Assembly: GCA_900215285.1 (NCBI GenBank)
Contig: OCMG01000004.1
Span: 2,464,001 to 2,528,000, forward strand
Length of the DNA stretch: 64,000 nucleotides
Source: Ensifer adhaerens
Lineage (GTDB): Bacteria > Pseudomonadota > Alphaproteobacteria > Rhizobiales > Rhizobiaceae
Direction: 5' to 3'
Below are positions 39,537 through 48,629 of the stretch, in pieces (position 1 is the first letter of the stretch; each line of letters starts with the position of its first letter). The notes below the pieces were generated by a model. That model did not search any database. It was not told the DNA's origin and was given only the letters and a program-made list of their open reading frames with translations. The position numbers and the translations under genes are program-made.

Positions 39537-39992
39537 TCAGCCGTCCTTCAGCATGTCCACATGCGGAATGCCGTCTTCGAGATATTCGTCCGTGACCGGT
39601 TTGAAGCCGAAGCTGCCGTAGAAGCGTTGCAGATGGGCTTGCGCAGACAGGAAAACGGGTGCTTCCGGAAACCGCTCCGCGCAGGCATCCAGCGCCTCCC
39701 GCATCAACGCCGCTCCCAGCCGTTCGCCGCGATGGGCGGGGGAGACGACGACGCGGCCGATCTTGGCGGGCTTGTCGTCATGCGGCGGGAAGATGCGGGC
39801 GGCGGCGATGATCTCACTGCCGCGTTTCAGCATCAGGTGCAGCGCCTGATCGTCCTTGCCGTCGAGCTCGGGGTAGGGGCAGTTCTGCTCGACCACGAAG
39901 ACATCGACGCGCAGTTTCAGGAGCGCATAAAGTTCATGGGCGGAAAATCCGCCCATGTCCTTGATCTCGACGCTGTAGCTCGCAGCTGTCAT
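39537..39992 (-). CDS. GNAT-family N-acetyltransferase, ElaA-like
   Basis: A 151-aa acetyltransferase of the GNAT fold, ElaA type. The N-terminal block YALLKLRVDVFVVEQNCPYPELDGKD and the acetyl-CoA-binding loop VSPAHRGERLGAALM (R/Q-x-x-G-x-G/A region) are seen, and the C-terminal FYGSFGFKPVTDEYLEDGIPHVDM is characteristic. The substrate is unknown. Its ATG overlaps the stop of the formaldehyde dehydrogenase gene by 1 nt (TGATG), so the two are co-transcribed and coupled. Confidence 0.9.
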   Translation of the reverse strand: MTAASYSVEIKDMGGFSAHELYALLKLRVDVFVVEQNCPYPELDGKDDQALHLMLKRGSEIIAAARIFPPHDDKPAKIGRVVVSPAHRGERLGAALMREALDACAERFPEAPVFLSAQAHLQRFYGSFGFKPVTDEYLEDGIPHVDMLKDG

Positions 39993-41119
39993 CAGTAGAG
40001 CACGACGCCGCGGATGCTTTCGCCCTTGTGCATCAGGTCGAAGCCCTTGTTGATATCTTCGAGCGGCATGGTGTGGGTGATCATAGGGTCGATCTGGATC
40101 TTGCCTTCCATGTACCAGTCAACGATCTTCGGCACATCCGTGCGGCCGCGTGCGCCGCCGAAGGCCGTGCCCATCCAGTTGCGGCCGGTGACCAGCTGGA
40201 ACGGACGCGTCGAGATTTCCTGTCCGGCGCCGGCAACGCCGATGATGACCGACTTGCCCCAGCCGCGATGCGAGGCTTCCAGTGCCTGGCGCATGACCTT
40301 GGTGTTGCCCGTGCAGTCGAACGTATAATCCGCGCCGCCGATCAGGTCGCCATGGCGCTTGGTCATGTTGACGAGGTAGGGCACGATGTCGTCGCCGACT
40401 TCCTTCGGGTTGACGAAATGCGTCATGCCGAACTTTTCGCCCCAGGCCTTGCGGTCCGGATTGATGTCCACGCCGATGATCATGTCGGCGCCGGCAAGCC
40501 GCAGGCCCTGCAGCACGTTGAGGCCAATGCCGCCGAGGCCGAAGACGATCGCGGTCGAACCGATCTCGACCTTTGCCGTGTTGATGACGGCGCCGATGCC
40601 CGTCGTCACGCCGCAGCCGATGTAGCAGACCTTGTCGAAGGGGGCATCCGGGTTGATCTTGGCGAGCGCAATTTCCGGCAGGACCGTGAAATTGGCAAAG
40701 GTCGAGCAGCCCATATAGTGGTGGATCTTGTCCTTGCCGATCGAGAAGCGGCTGGTGCCATCCGGCATCACGCCCTGGCCCTGGGTGGCGCGGATCGAGG
40801 TGCAGAGGTTGGTCTTGCGCGAGGTGCACGAATAGCATTCGCGGCATTCCGGCGTGTAGAGCGGAATGACGTGGTCGCCCTTCTTCAGCGAAGTGACGCC
40901 CGGGCCGACGTCGACGACGATGCCGGCGCCTTCATGACCGAGGATGGCCGGGAACAGGCCTTCCGGATCGGCGCCCGACAGGGTGAAATCGTCCGTGTGG
41001 CAGATACCCGTCGCCTTGATTTCAACCAGCACTTCGCCGGCCTTCGGGCCTTCGAGCTGGACGGTCATGATCTCAAGCGGTTTTCCTGCCTGAACGGCAA
41101 CGGCGGCGCGGACATCCAT
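39992..41119 (-). CDS. frmA: S-(hydroxymethyl)glutathione dehydrogenase (class III alcohol dehydrogenase)
   Basis: A 375-aa zinc-dependent medium-chain dehydrogenase that oxidises the glutathione-formaldehyde adduct to S-formylglutathione; it also acts as an S-nitrosoglutathione reductase in relatives. Catalytic-zinc ligands are in GICHTDDFTLSG and GHEGAGIV, and the structural-zinc Cys cluster is ECRECYSCTSRKTNLC. The NAD-binding VFGLGGIGLNVLQG follows. GGAAG precedes the start. It forms an operon with a GNAT gene. No fghA or gfa gene is adjacent. Confidence 0.95.
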   Translation of the reverse strand: MDVRAAVAVQAGKPLEIMTVQLEGPKAGEVLVEIKATGICHTDDFTLSGADPEGLFPAILGHEGAGIVVDVGPGVTSLKKGDHVIPLYTPECRECYSCTSRKTNLCTSIRATQGQGVMPDGTSRFSIGKDKIHHYMGCSTFANFTVLPEIALAKINPDAPFDKVCYIGCGVTTGIGAVINTAKVEIGSTAIVFGLGGIGLNVLQGLRLAGADMIIGVDINPDRKAWGEKFGMTHFVNPKEVGDDIVPYLVNMTKRHGDLIGGADYTFDCTGNTKVMRQALEASHRGWGKSVIIGVAGAGQEISTRPFQLVTGRNWMGTAFGGARGRTDVPKIVDWYMEGKIQIDPMITHTMPLEDINKGFDLMHKGESIRGVVLY

Positions 41120-41213
41120 GGGGGCTTCCTTCCGATTCTACTGATAAATCAAATGTCGAGGCCACGTTGTGGCATGGCGCGCGGCACCGGCTCAAGCCCT
41201 GCCGCGGCAAAAA

Positions 41214-42827
41214 TCATCCCCGCACCGCCGTTGCAATTTCCACCGCCATGCGCTCGGCGATGGCGATCGTCGGTGCGTTCGTGTTGCCGCTGATGAGGTT
41301 CGGCATGATCGAGGCGTCGATGACGCGCAAGCCTTCCACACCGCGCACCTTCAGGCTCGTGTCCACCACGGCCATCGGCCCGTTGCCCATGCGGCAGGTG
41401 CCGACCGGGTGGTAGATCGTGTCGGCGCGGGCGCGGATGTGCTCCATCAGTTCGGCATCGCTGCCGTCTCTCAGCGGAAAGAGTTCACGCTTGAAATGGC
41501 GGGCGAGCGCGGGCGCGGCGGCGATCGCGCGAACGCGCTTGACACCCTTCAGCATCAGGTCCGCATCCTGCGGGTCGGCGAGATAGTTGGGATCGATCAG
41601 CGGGGCTGCTGCGGCGTCGCGGCTCGCCAGCTTCACCTCGCCGCGGCTTTTCGGGCGCAGCACGCAGACATGGATCGAATAGCCATAGCCCGGATGCAGC
41701 TTGCGGGCGTGGTCGTCCAGGATGCCGAGGACGAAATGCAGCTGCAGGTCCGGCCGGTCGACATCGGGCGAGGATTTGATGAAGGCGCCGCCCTCGGCAA
41801 AGGGCGTTGCCAGCATGCCGGTGCCGTCCTTGCGCCAGCGCAGCGCCTCGGCAATGATCTTGGCCGTTCCCGCCGCTCCAATGCCGACGGTGTCCTTGAT
41901 GGTGGTGAATACCGGGAGGACGTAATCCAGATGGTCCTGAAGGTTCTGGCCCACACCGGGCAGGTCGTTCAGCACCTCGATGCCGAGCGACTTGAGATGC
42001 GCACCGGGACCGACGCCGGAAAGCATGAGAAGTTGCGGCGAGCCGAAGGCGCCGGACGAGATGATGACCTCGCGGCGCGCCCGGAGGTTCCGTTCGGTGC
42101 CTTTCTCCTTATAGCGCACCCCGACGGCACGCTTGCCTTCGAAGATGATGCGTTGGGCCTCAACGCCCGTCAGAACCTTGAGGTTGCGCCGGCCCATGAC
42201 CGGATGCAGATAGGCGGCGGCGGCCGAGCAGCGCTCGCCGTTCCTGGCGCCACCATGAAACTGTGTCACCTGGTAGAGACCGACACCTTCCTGGTCGGGG
42301 CCGTTGAAATCGTCGTTGCGGCGAATCTGGCATTCCTCGGCGGCGCGGATGAAATCTTCCGTCAGCCCGCGCGGCGTCTGCTGCTCCGCGACCTGCAACG
42401 GGCCGTCGGCGGAATGCAGCGCGGACGAACCGCGCTGGTTGCCTTCCGATTTGAGGAACCACGGCAGCATGTCGTTCCAGCCCCAGCCGGGGCATCCGTC
42501 GAGTGCCCAGCCGTCATAATCCTCCGGTTGGCCGCGCACATAGAGCATGGCGTTGATGGCGCTGGAACCGCCCAGCGCCTTGCCACGCGGCTGGTAGCCA
42601 CGGCGGCCGTTGAGGCCTTTCTGCGGCACTGTCTCGAAGGCCCAGTTGGTGATTTTGGGGCGGCCGGGCAGGGTGGCGATCGTGCCGAAGGGCATGCGGG
42701 TGACAAGGCCGCGTCCCTCGCCGCCGGCCTCGAGCAGGCAGACCGTCACGCGCGCGTCTTCCGAAAGCCGCGCGGCCAGAACCGAGCCGGCGGATCCGCC
42801 GCCAACAATCACATAATCGAATTCCAT
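41214..42827 (-). CDS. GMC-family oxidoreductase (choline-dehydrogenase-like)
   Basis: A 537-aa FAD enzyme of the GMC family. The FAD dinucleotide-binding motif VIVGGGSAGSVLAARL is near the N-terminus. GMC signature 1 (GGSSAINAMLYVRG) and signature 2 (SSGAFGSPQLLMLSGVGP) are present, as is the C-terminal catalytic His-Asn/His region (YHPVGTCRMG ... SGNTNAPTIAIAERM). It may oxidise choline or another alcohol; no bet genes adjoin it. ATG 42827 with GGGAGGA is clearly favoured over a longer frame from 42872. It is divergent from the metalloprotease-fusion gene. Confidence 0.92.
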   Translation of the reverse strand: MEFDYVIVGGGSAGSVLAARLSEDARVTVCLLEAGGEGRGLVTRMPFGTIATLPGRPKITNWAFETVPQKGLNGRRGYQPRGKALGGSSAINAMLYVRGQPEDYDGWALDGCPGWGWNDMLPWFLKSEGNQRGSSALHSADGPLQVAEQQTPRGLTEDFIRAAEECQIRRNDDFNGPDQEGVGLYQVTQFHGGARNGERCSAAAAYLHPVMGRRNLKVLTGVEAQRIIFEGKRAVGVRYKEKGTERNLRARREVIISSGAFGSPQLLMLSGVGPGAHLKSLGIEVLNDLPGVGQNLQDHLDYVLPVFTTIKDTVGIGAAGTAKIIAEALRWRKDGTGMLATPFAEGGAFIKSSPDVDRPDLQLHFVLGILDDHARKLHPGYGYSIHVCVLRPKSRGEVKLASRDAAAAPLIDPNYLADPQDADLMLKGVKRVRAIAAAPALARHFKRELFPLRDGSDAELMEHIRARADTIYHPVGTCRMGNGPMAVVDTSLKVRGVEGLRVIDASIMPNLISGNTNAPTIAIAERMAVEIATAVRG

Positions 42828-43027
42828 AAAATATCCTCCCGCTCCCGGACGAAGAAGATGCAAGGAATCCATCGCTTGTCAACGTGGCGAAGGCTCCGCC
42901 AGCGCAGGCTTTGCGGTTCCGGAGCCGCGGTGCGCGGTTGTGTCGCTACGGCGACGCACCGAAGGTGAGCGTTAACTTTCGCATGCTATCGTTTTCGATC
43001 TCCGGCGCGTGTATCGAGGTTTTGGCG

Positions 43028-44290
43028 GTGGGAACAATCAATCCGGGGCTGATCCTTCTGGGGATCAACCTGTTTCTCCTCTGGCTGATCATGGCGGCAC
43101 CCGTGGGGGTGCGAACGCTGCGGCTGACGCGCCGTTTCGAGGCGCGGCCGGAACGCATCTGGTCGGCCATCGATCCGCTGGGGGAGCATGCGGACTGGAA
43201 CCCGTCGCTCATCTCGTCGCGGGCGGAAGACCCCGCCGGCCGCTTCGCGCGCCAGGCGCTCGACCATCTGGATCGCAAGGGCGCGCCGATCGAGCGCGTG
43301 CTGGAGATTTCACGGGAGGATCGCTTCGCCTATTCGGCGCGGGTCGTGGACGACACGGCGCTCGATCCGGCCTTCTGGGCTGCCTATCGCGAGCGGCGGG
43401 CCTTGCGCGAGGAGAACGGGGCGACCGAATTGCTCGTCGAACAGACGGACCGATATCGTGGCATTGCATTCCTCGTGTTCCGCTATTTTGCCCTGCGCCG
43501 CGAGATGCGCTCGCTGGAAGGCTGGCTGAAGACCGGCGAGGCGAAAAAGGTCGGCACCTTCGAGCGCGCGCCGATGCAGATCCTGCTGGCGGTCGTCTCT
43601 ACGCTGCTGTTCTGGCCCTTCTTCGGGCTGACGCTGAACGGGTTGGTGCTGTCGACCATCCTGACGCTGGTGATCGTGATGCACGAGCTCGGCCACATGG
43701 CGGCCTACCGGGCGTTCGGCCATCGCACGGCGCGGATGATCTTCGTCCCACTGCTGGGCGGGATCGCGATCGGGGGTCGGCCCTACAATTCCCACTTCGA
43801 AGCGGCAACCTGCGCGCTCATGGGGGCGGGCATGTCGGCTTTCGTTGTCCCGATCGCCATTGTCGGCCATGAGGCGGCCATGAAGAGCGACGCAGCCGCC
43901 ATGCTCGATCGGCCGCTGCTGGTCCTGATCCTCGTGCTGGGCGGGTTCAATCTGCTGAATCTCCTGCCCATGGCGCGCTTCGATGGCGGGCAGGTGCTCA
44001 AGCGTATCTTTCCGGGGCTTGGCATGCAGATGCTCGGCAGTTTCGGCATTTCGGCGGTGATTGCCGTGACCGGGTGGGAAGTGGGTGTGTCGCGGGATAT
44101 CCTGATCGTGTCGCTGGCCGTTTTCGCGCTGCTGAGCCTGATCAGCGCCGGAACAGTGAAGATGCGCGACGAACTGACGCCCATGCGCCCCGCAGAGCGC
44201 CTGCTGGTGGGCCTCGGCCTCTATGCGGCGGTCATCATCCACAGCTACGCGATCATCTTTGCGGCCGATCTGCTCTTCGCGCTGCGTTGA
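43028..44290 (+). CDS. SRPBCC-like domain fused to site-2-type membrane metalloprotease
   Basis: A 420-aa membrane protein. After an N-terminal helix (about 5-28) comes a START/SRPBCC-like soluble domain (residues about 35-165: TRRFEARPERIWSAIDPLGE, HADWNPSL, then acidic and aromatic strands). A multi-helix domain follows with the zinc motif HELGH in VMHELGHMAAYRAFGHR and, further on, LNLLPMARFDGGQVL, the N-x-x-P-x4-D-G-G motif of M50/site-2 proteases. Starts at 42983 (ATG) or 43028 (GTG, GAGG 8 nt upstream) are both possible. No anti-sigma factor or sigma factor is adjacent, so the substrate is unknown. Confidence 0.82.
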   Translation: MGTINPGLILLGINLFLLWLIMAAPVGVRTLRLTRRFEARPERIWSAIDPLGEHADWNPSLISSRAEDPAGRFARQALDHLDRKGAPIERVLEISREDRFAYSARVVDDTALDPAFWAAYRERRALREENGATELLVEQTDRYRGIAFLVFRYFALRREMRSLEGWLKTGEAKKVGTFERAPMQILLAVVSTLLFWPFFGLTLNGLVLSTILTLVIVMHELGHMAAYRAFGHRTARMIFVPLLGGIAIGGRPYNSHFEAATCALMGAGMSAFVVPIAIVGHEAAMKSDAAAMLDRPLLVLILVLGGFNLLNLLPMARFDGGQVLKRIFPGLGMQMLGSFGISAVIAVTGWEVGVSRDILIVSLAVFALLSLISAGTVKMRDELTPMRPAERLLVGLGLYAAVIIHSYAIIFAADLLFALR

Positions 44291-44332
44291 CGCTTCTTTG
44301 TTTCTGACGCAATTGCCGACGAAAAAACAGCT

Positions 44333-45076
44333 TCACACTTTTTCTGGGATTGCCGTGTCCAGAGCAACCTGGACCGTCGGCCCGAAGACCTCCTCGAAGG
44401 CCTCGCGCAGGCGGATATCGACATCCGCCATCATGACCGGCAGGCCGAGATCGACGAGACTTGTCACACCATAGGCCGAAATCCCGCAGGGCACGATGCC
44501 GCCGAAATGGTCGAGATCCGGGTCCACATTCAGCGACAGGCCGTGGAAGCTCACCCATTTGCGCAGACGGATGCCGAGAGCCGCAATCTTGTCCTCCGAC
44601 ATCGAGCCATCCGGCAGCGTCGGCTTTTCCGGCCGGCGCACCCAGACGCCGACGCGATCCTCGCGCCGCTCGCCCTTCACGTTCATGGCGTCGAGCGTGC
44701 GGATGATCACCTCTTCGAGTGCCGCCACATAGGCGCGCACATCCTGCCTGCGGCGCTTGAGGTCGAGCATGACATAGGCCACGCGCTGGCCGGGGCCGTG
44801 ATAGGTATATTCGCCGCCGCGCCCGGTCGCAAAGACAGGGAAGCGATCCGGCTGCACGAGGTCCTTGGCGTCCGCGCTGGTGCCGGCCGTGTAGAGCGGC
44901 GGGTGTTCGAGCAGCCAGACGAGTTCGTCGGCCTTGCCATCCGCAATGAGGGCCACCTGACGCTCCATCTCCGCCACGGCTTCCTCATAGGGAATCAAAC
45001 CGTCCGAAATCCACCAGCGCACGGGCGGACAGTCTTCCGCGGGATGCATGGAGGGGGCGATATCCTGGCGAAGCAT
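44333..45076 (-). CDS. lipB: Octanoyltransferase LipB
   Basis: A 247-aa LipB that moves octanoyl from acyl carrier protein to lipoyl domains, the first step of lipoate synthesis. The conserved [21 protein letters not shown] block, the catalytic Lys region ([16 protein letters not shown]) and the catalytic Cys in [16 protein letters not shown] are present. The ATG at 45076 has AAGGA about 9 nt upstream; upstream in-frame starts exist. lipA is not adjacent. It is convergent with the metalloprotease-fusion gene and divergent from tRNA-Leu. Confidence 0.95.
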   Translation of the reverse strand: MLRQDIAPSMHPAEDCPPVRWWISDGLIPYEEAVAEMERQVALIADGKADELVWLLEHPPLYTAGTSADAKDLVQPDRFPVFATGRGGEYTYHGPGQRVAYVMLDLKRRRQDVRAYVAALEEVIIRTLDAMNVKGERREDRVGVWVRRPEKPTLPDGSMSEDKIAALGIRLRKWVSFHGLSLNVDPDLDHFGGIVPCGISAYGVTSLVDLGLPVMMADVDIRLREAFEEVFGPTVQVALDTAIPEKV

Positions 45077-45267
45077 GGGATGCATTTCCTTGTTTTGACT
45101 GCATTTAGGGCGTCGAACCCCTGTCGCGCAAGGGGATGCGGCGGCCGCGCTCGAGGGCAGGGGCGAAAATCCATCCACAGCATCAAAAAAACGTCATCGT
45201 CCACTTGTGCACCCCAAATGCTTTTGCTACATGCAGCCGCGCCGGAGCAATTCGGCTCTACCACGAT

Positions 45268-45352
45268 GCGGTCGTGGCGGAATTGGTAGACGCGCAGCGT
45301 TGAGGTCGCTGTGTCGCAAGACGTGGAAGTTCGAGTCTTCTCGACCGCACCA
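45268..45352 (+). tRNA. tRNA-Leu (anticodon GAG)
   Basis: An 85-nt class II tRNA. The acceptor stem GCGGTCG/CGACCGC, the D-arm with GGTAGA, the anticodon stem CAGCG/CGCTG around loop TTGAGGT (anticodon GAG, reading CUC/CUU), a long variable arm, and the T-arm with TTCGAGT are all visible. CCA is encoded at 45350-45352. Confidence 0.96.
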
Positions 45353-45373
45353 TTCGGCTCTCGAGCCGAGATC

Positions 45374-45400
45374 AAAAGCCCGGCGAAAGCCGGGTTTTTT
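45374..45400 (+). terminator. Intrinsic terminator of tRNA-Leu
   Basis: AAAAGCCCGGC, a GAAA tetraloop and GCCGGGTTTTTT, 21 nt after the tRNA 3' end. Confidence 0.92.
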
Positions 45401-45408
45401 GTTGTGTT

Positions 45409-45705
45409 TCAGCGGGAATGGCTGGTCTTGCAAAGATTATTTTCCTTGAAATTTTGGTACATCTTCAAGTAGTTGTATTGCATATTAAGTGCTTCTTGCT
45501 CGCGCGCTTTCTCGCCAGAAGTGCAATCGAGATTTAACTCACCCTTTTCATTCTCGGTGTAATGGCGCAGTCCATTGTCGATCTGTCTGAGATGATTTCG
45601 AATGCTCTCGATCTTGTGATTGCACTCTGTGATAGCTGCATCGATTCCCAAATTGCCCATGAAGCCAGCTCTTTCGCTTGAGTTATTTGAACAAATAGAG
45701 AACAT
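45409..45705 (-). CDS. Small AT-rich hypothetical protein
   Basis: A 98-aa hydrophilic, mostly helical protein (IDAAITECNHKIESIRNHL, EKAREQEALNMQYNYLKMY). It was not recognised. The alternative start ATG 45660 (MGNLGIDAA) is more plausible than 45705, though the ribosome-binding site is weak. Its base composition is clearly more AT-rich than its neighbours, and it sits immediately behind the tRNA-Leu terminator, a classic place for acquired DNA, so recent transfer is possible. Confidence 0.5.
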   Translation of the reverse strand: MFSICSNNSSERAGFMGNLGIDAAITECNHKIESIRNHLRQIDNGLRHYTENEKGELNLDCTSGEKAREQEALNMQYNYLKMYQNFKENNLCKTSHSR

Positions 45706-45759
45706 TTATGCGCTGAGGCGTCTTGGTTTTCAAGGTTATTTTTGACCGCACGGGTGATA

Positions 45760-47022
45760 TCAGCTCCTCGGTAACCTCACCACAAACGCCGCTCCACCAC
45801 CTTCCGCTGCCTCACACACCACGCTCCCCCCATGCAGCTCGGCGATCTGCCTCACCAGTGCCAGCCCGATCCCCCAGCCACCCGCAGCCTCCGCGCGACC
45901 CGCCGGCCGGTAGAACGGTTCGAAAATCCGTTCGCGTTCGCTTTCCGGGATGCCGTCGCCGTGGTCAGTCACCGTTAGGTGAAGAGCGTCTGGCGTTTCC
46001 GTTACGGCAAGTTCGATCGGGGGCTTGCCGTGGCGGGTGGCATTTTGCAGGAGGTTGCGGATCAGGCGGCGGATGAGGCGGCCGTTGGCGCGGATGAGGG
46101 TGGAGGGTCCGGTCACGGTCACGGCATCGGCGGCGTCGAAATGGGCGCTTTCTTCCGCCGCGATCGCCACGAGGTCGACCATGTCCTCGAAGCTCTCCGT
46201 GCGGCCGGCCTGCAGGCGGCTGGAGATGAGGATTTCTTCGACCAGTTCGTCGAGTTCGGCCATGTTGCGGACGATCTCGGTCTTCAGGTTTTCGGCCGGG
46301 TCAGCCTCGAACATTTCGATGGCCATGCGCAGACGCGCGAGCGGCGAGCGCAGTTCGTGGCTGGCATTCGCGAGCAGGTTCTTCTGCGCGGTCACGAGGT
46401 CTTCGATGCGGCCGGCGGCCATGTTGAAGGTGCGGGCGACATCGGCGATCTCGTCATTGCCTTCGACGGTGAGGCGGGTTTCCAGCGCGCCGGCGCTCCA
46501 GGTGTCCATGCCGGTCTTCAGTGTCTCCAACCGGCGGGTGAGGCGGCGGGTGACGGGGAGCGCCACGAGGCCCAGCGCGGCCGCAATCAGCAGGATGATG
46601 AAGGCGACGTTCTGCCTGTGGGGTCCAAAGGGCTTGCGGCTGCGCGCCACGACCTTGAGGCCATCCGGCGTTTCGAAGGCGAAGGTGCGGCTGGCGGGAC
46701 GAAAGCCGCGGGGATCGTCCGTCTGGACCGTCGGCGGCACGGGCCGTCCGGCATTGGCGATCAGGACGCCCTGTTTGTCATAAACGCTGATATCGGCATT
46801 CACGGTGTCCGACATGCGCCGCACGGCGCGTTCGAGATTGAAGTTCTCGCCCGGCGGCGGCAGCACGGAATCCAGGAAGGGGCCGAGGCGGGCGGCAAGC
46901 GGATCGCGCTGGTCGAACTTGCCGATGGCGGCGAAGGCGACGAGCACGAGGGCGACCAGCGCCAGGCCCATCAGCACCGTGGCATAGAACTGCAGGAAGA
47001 GGGAGCGGCGGATGAAATTCAT
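45760..47022 (-). CDS. Sensor histidine kinase, Cpx-like
   Basis: A 420-aa inner-membrane kinase. Two membrane helices (about 10-32 and 140-160) flank a periplasmic sensor domain. A HAMP linker is followed by the dimerisation/phosphoacceptor helix LANASHELRSPLARLRMAIE, with His in SHELRSP. The ATPase domain has the N box (RLIRRLIRNLLQNATRHG), G1 DHGDGIPE, F box IFEPFYR and G2 GGWGIGLALVRQ. It overlaps the response-regulator gene by 4 nt. With an upstream Spy/CpxP-type gene this looks like a Cpx-like envelope-stress module. Confidence 0.93.
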   Translation of the reverse strand: MNFIRRSLFLQFYATVLMGLALVALVLVAFAAIGKFDQRDPLAARLGPFLDSVLPPPGENFNLERAVRRMSDTVNADISVYDKQGVLIANAGRPVPPTVQTDDPRGFRPASRTFAFETPDGLKVVARSRKPFGPHRQNVAFIILLIAAALGLVALPVTRRLTRRLETLKTGMDTWSAGALETRLTVEGNDEIADVARTFNMAAGRIEDLVTAQKNLLANASHELRSPLARLRMAIEMFEADPAENLKTEIVRNMAELDELVEEILISSRLQAGRTESFEDMVDLVAIAAEESAHFDAADAVTVTGPSTLIRANGRLIRRLIRNLLQNATRHGKPPIELAVTETPDALHLTVTDHGDGIPESERERIFEPFYRPAGRAEAAGGWGIGLALVRQIAELHGGSVVCEAAEGGGAAFVVRLPRS

Positions 47023-47732
47023 GCGCCACCTGCGGGCGTCTGGTGGCGGGCGAAGAGATAGCCGGCGCCGCGCACGGTGATGATGCGGCGCGGATGCTTG
47101 GGGTCGGTTTCGATCGCGGCGCGGATGCGCGAGATGTGGACGTCGATGGAGCGGTCGAAGGCTTCCAGCTCCTCGCCCTTGACCATGTCCATCAGCTGGT
47201 CGCGGGAGAGCACCCGGCCGGCATTTTCGGCGAGTGCCAAAAGGAGATCGTATTGATAGCCGGTGATCTGGCGCTCCTCGCCCTCCACGCGGATCTGGCG
47301 GGCGCCACGGTCGATTTCCAGCGTGCCGAAGGTCAGGATATCGGCATCGCGGGCGCTGGTCATCGTGCCCTGGCTGCGGCGGAGAATGGCGCGGAGCCGT
47401 GCAAGGAGTTCGCGCGGCGAGAAGGGCTTGGGGAGATAGTCGTCGGCGCCGAGTTCCAGGCCGACGATGCGGTCGGTTTCCTCGCCCTTGGCGGTCAGCA
47501 TCAGGATCGGAAGGTCCGAGGTGGCGCGGACCTTCCGACAGACCTCAAAGCCGTCGAGGTCAGGCAGCATGAGGTCGAGAATGACGACGGCCGGCGGAGT
47601 GCGGGCGATTTCCGCCAGGCCGTCTTTGCCGGTCGCGCTTGCGCGCGTGGCAAATCCTTGTTTTCGGAGGTAATCTTCCAGCATGGCGGTGAGCCTCGTA
47701 TCATCGTCGATGATGAGTATGTCCGCCGTCAT
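47019..47732 (-). CDS. OmpR-family response regulator, CpxR-like
   Basis: A 237-aa two-domain regulator. The receiver domain has the acidic pair IIDDD, the phosphoacceptor Asp53 in VVILDLMLPDLDG, Thr in LMLTAKG and Lys in YLPKPFSPREL. The C-terminal winged-helix DNA-binding domain carries RSIDVHISRIRAAIE and RTITVRGAGYLF-like RIITVRGAGYLF. It lies between a Spy/CpxP-like gene (51 nt upstream) and its kinase (4-nt overlap) and probably controls that operon. Confidence 0.94.
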   Translation of the reverse strand: MTADILIIDDDTRLTAMLEDYLRKQGFATRASATGKDGLAEIARTPPAVVILDLMLPDLDGFEVCRKVRATSDLPILMLTAKGEETDRIVGLELGADDYLPKPFSPRELLARLRAILRRSQGTMTSARDADILTFGTLEIDRGARQIRVEGEERQITGYQYDLLLALAENAGRVLSRDQLMDMVKGEELEAFDRSIDVHISRIRAAIETDPKHPRRIITVRGAGYLFARHQTPAGGA

Positions 47733-47783
47733 GCTGTGAAGTCCTTCCTGAAAGCCCGGGGAATCCCCCGAGCCGTTATAGCA

Positions 47784-48365
47784 TCACCAGCGCGGGCGGT
47801 GACCTTGTGATTTCTCGGCGAATTCCTTGGCCAGCTTGGCGCGCTGGTCGGGGGTCAGAACCTCTGCCGCGTCGATCATGGCGGTCGTCATGATCTTGGA
47901 GGCGTCGTCCATCTTCTGGACGCGGGCCTTGCGCATGGCTTCCACGGCGTCACGGTCGATGGTCGGCTGTTCGAACAGCGCCTTCATCTGGTCGCGCATC
48001 TGACCGGGCTGGCCACGTGTTGCCTTCACGTCTTCGCGGGCCTTGTCGAAGATCGCCTTGATCTTCTGCTTCTGCTCGTCGGTGGCGTCGACGCTGTCGA
48101 GTGCCTTGATCATGCGATGTTCCATGAACCCGCCCTTGACCTTCTGCATCATGCCGCCGTGATGGCCGCCCATTCCCATATCGGCCATTTCCATGCCGGG
48201 AGGGCCGAAGCCGTCGGGGCCGTCCTTGGCAATCGCAAAGGCGCCGATGCCGGCTGCCGTGACGGCAACGATGGCGAGGCCTGCAATGGTCGAGCGGCGC
48301 TTCCAGGGCAGGCCGTTCTTCTGGGTGTCCTGCGTGTTTTCATTCGGTTCCATGGGTGTCTCCAT
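47784..48365 (-). CDS. Spy/CpxP-type periplasmic protein with LTxxQ motif
   Basis: A 193-aa protein with a membrane/signal segment (STIAGLAIVAVTAAGIGAFA) and a Gly/Met/His-rich stretch (MEMADMGMGGHHGGMMQ) that may bind metal. A helical domain follows with two LTxxQ-related repeats: VDATDEQKQKIKAIFDKARED and VLTPDQRAKLAKEF. Such proteins are periplasmic chaperones or feedback regulators of Cpx-type kinases. ATG 48365 has GAAGAGG just upstream; ATGs at 48398/48401 are alternatives. It is the first gene of a stress operon with a response regulator and kinase. Confidence 0.85.
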   Translation of the reverse strand: METPMEPNENTQDTQKNGLPWKRRSTIAGLAIVAVTAAGIGAFAIAKDGPDGFGPPGMEMADMGMGGHHGGMMQKVKGGFMEHRMIKALDSVDATDEQKQKIKAIFDKAREDVKATRGQPGQMRDQMKALFEQPTIDRDAVEAMRKARVQKMDDASKIMTTAMIDAAEVLTPDQRAKLAKEFAEKSQGHRPRW

Positions 48366-48629
48366 CGCCTCTTCAGCTGGCTTTTCGATGAGGATCATCA
48401 TGAGGGGTGAACGTTTCGGCTGTTCTTGGCGTTTGTAAAGAAAGGTAAAGTTCGGCTTGCCCGTCTGCTGAGCGTCGATCCTGTCGGAAAAACAGGGATT
48501 TGCTGCGGTTTTCCAAGCCTGCCTGCCGTAACGTCGGTGGACGCGGAAGCGATTTTCCGGTAGCACGGTCAGGCTCGCTCGATGGCGGCGCGAACCCGAA
48601 AAATTCATCTCTTCGAACAGGAGACGCCG

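Noticed and set aside
48366..48629. Magnesium-sensing riboswitch before mgtE
   Set aside because: No recognisable M-box-like structure or terminator/antiterminator pair was found in the leader.
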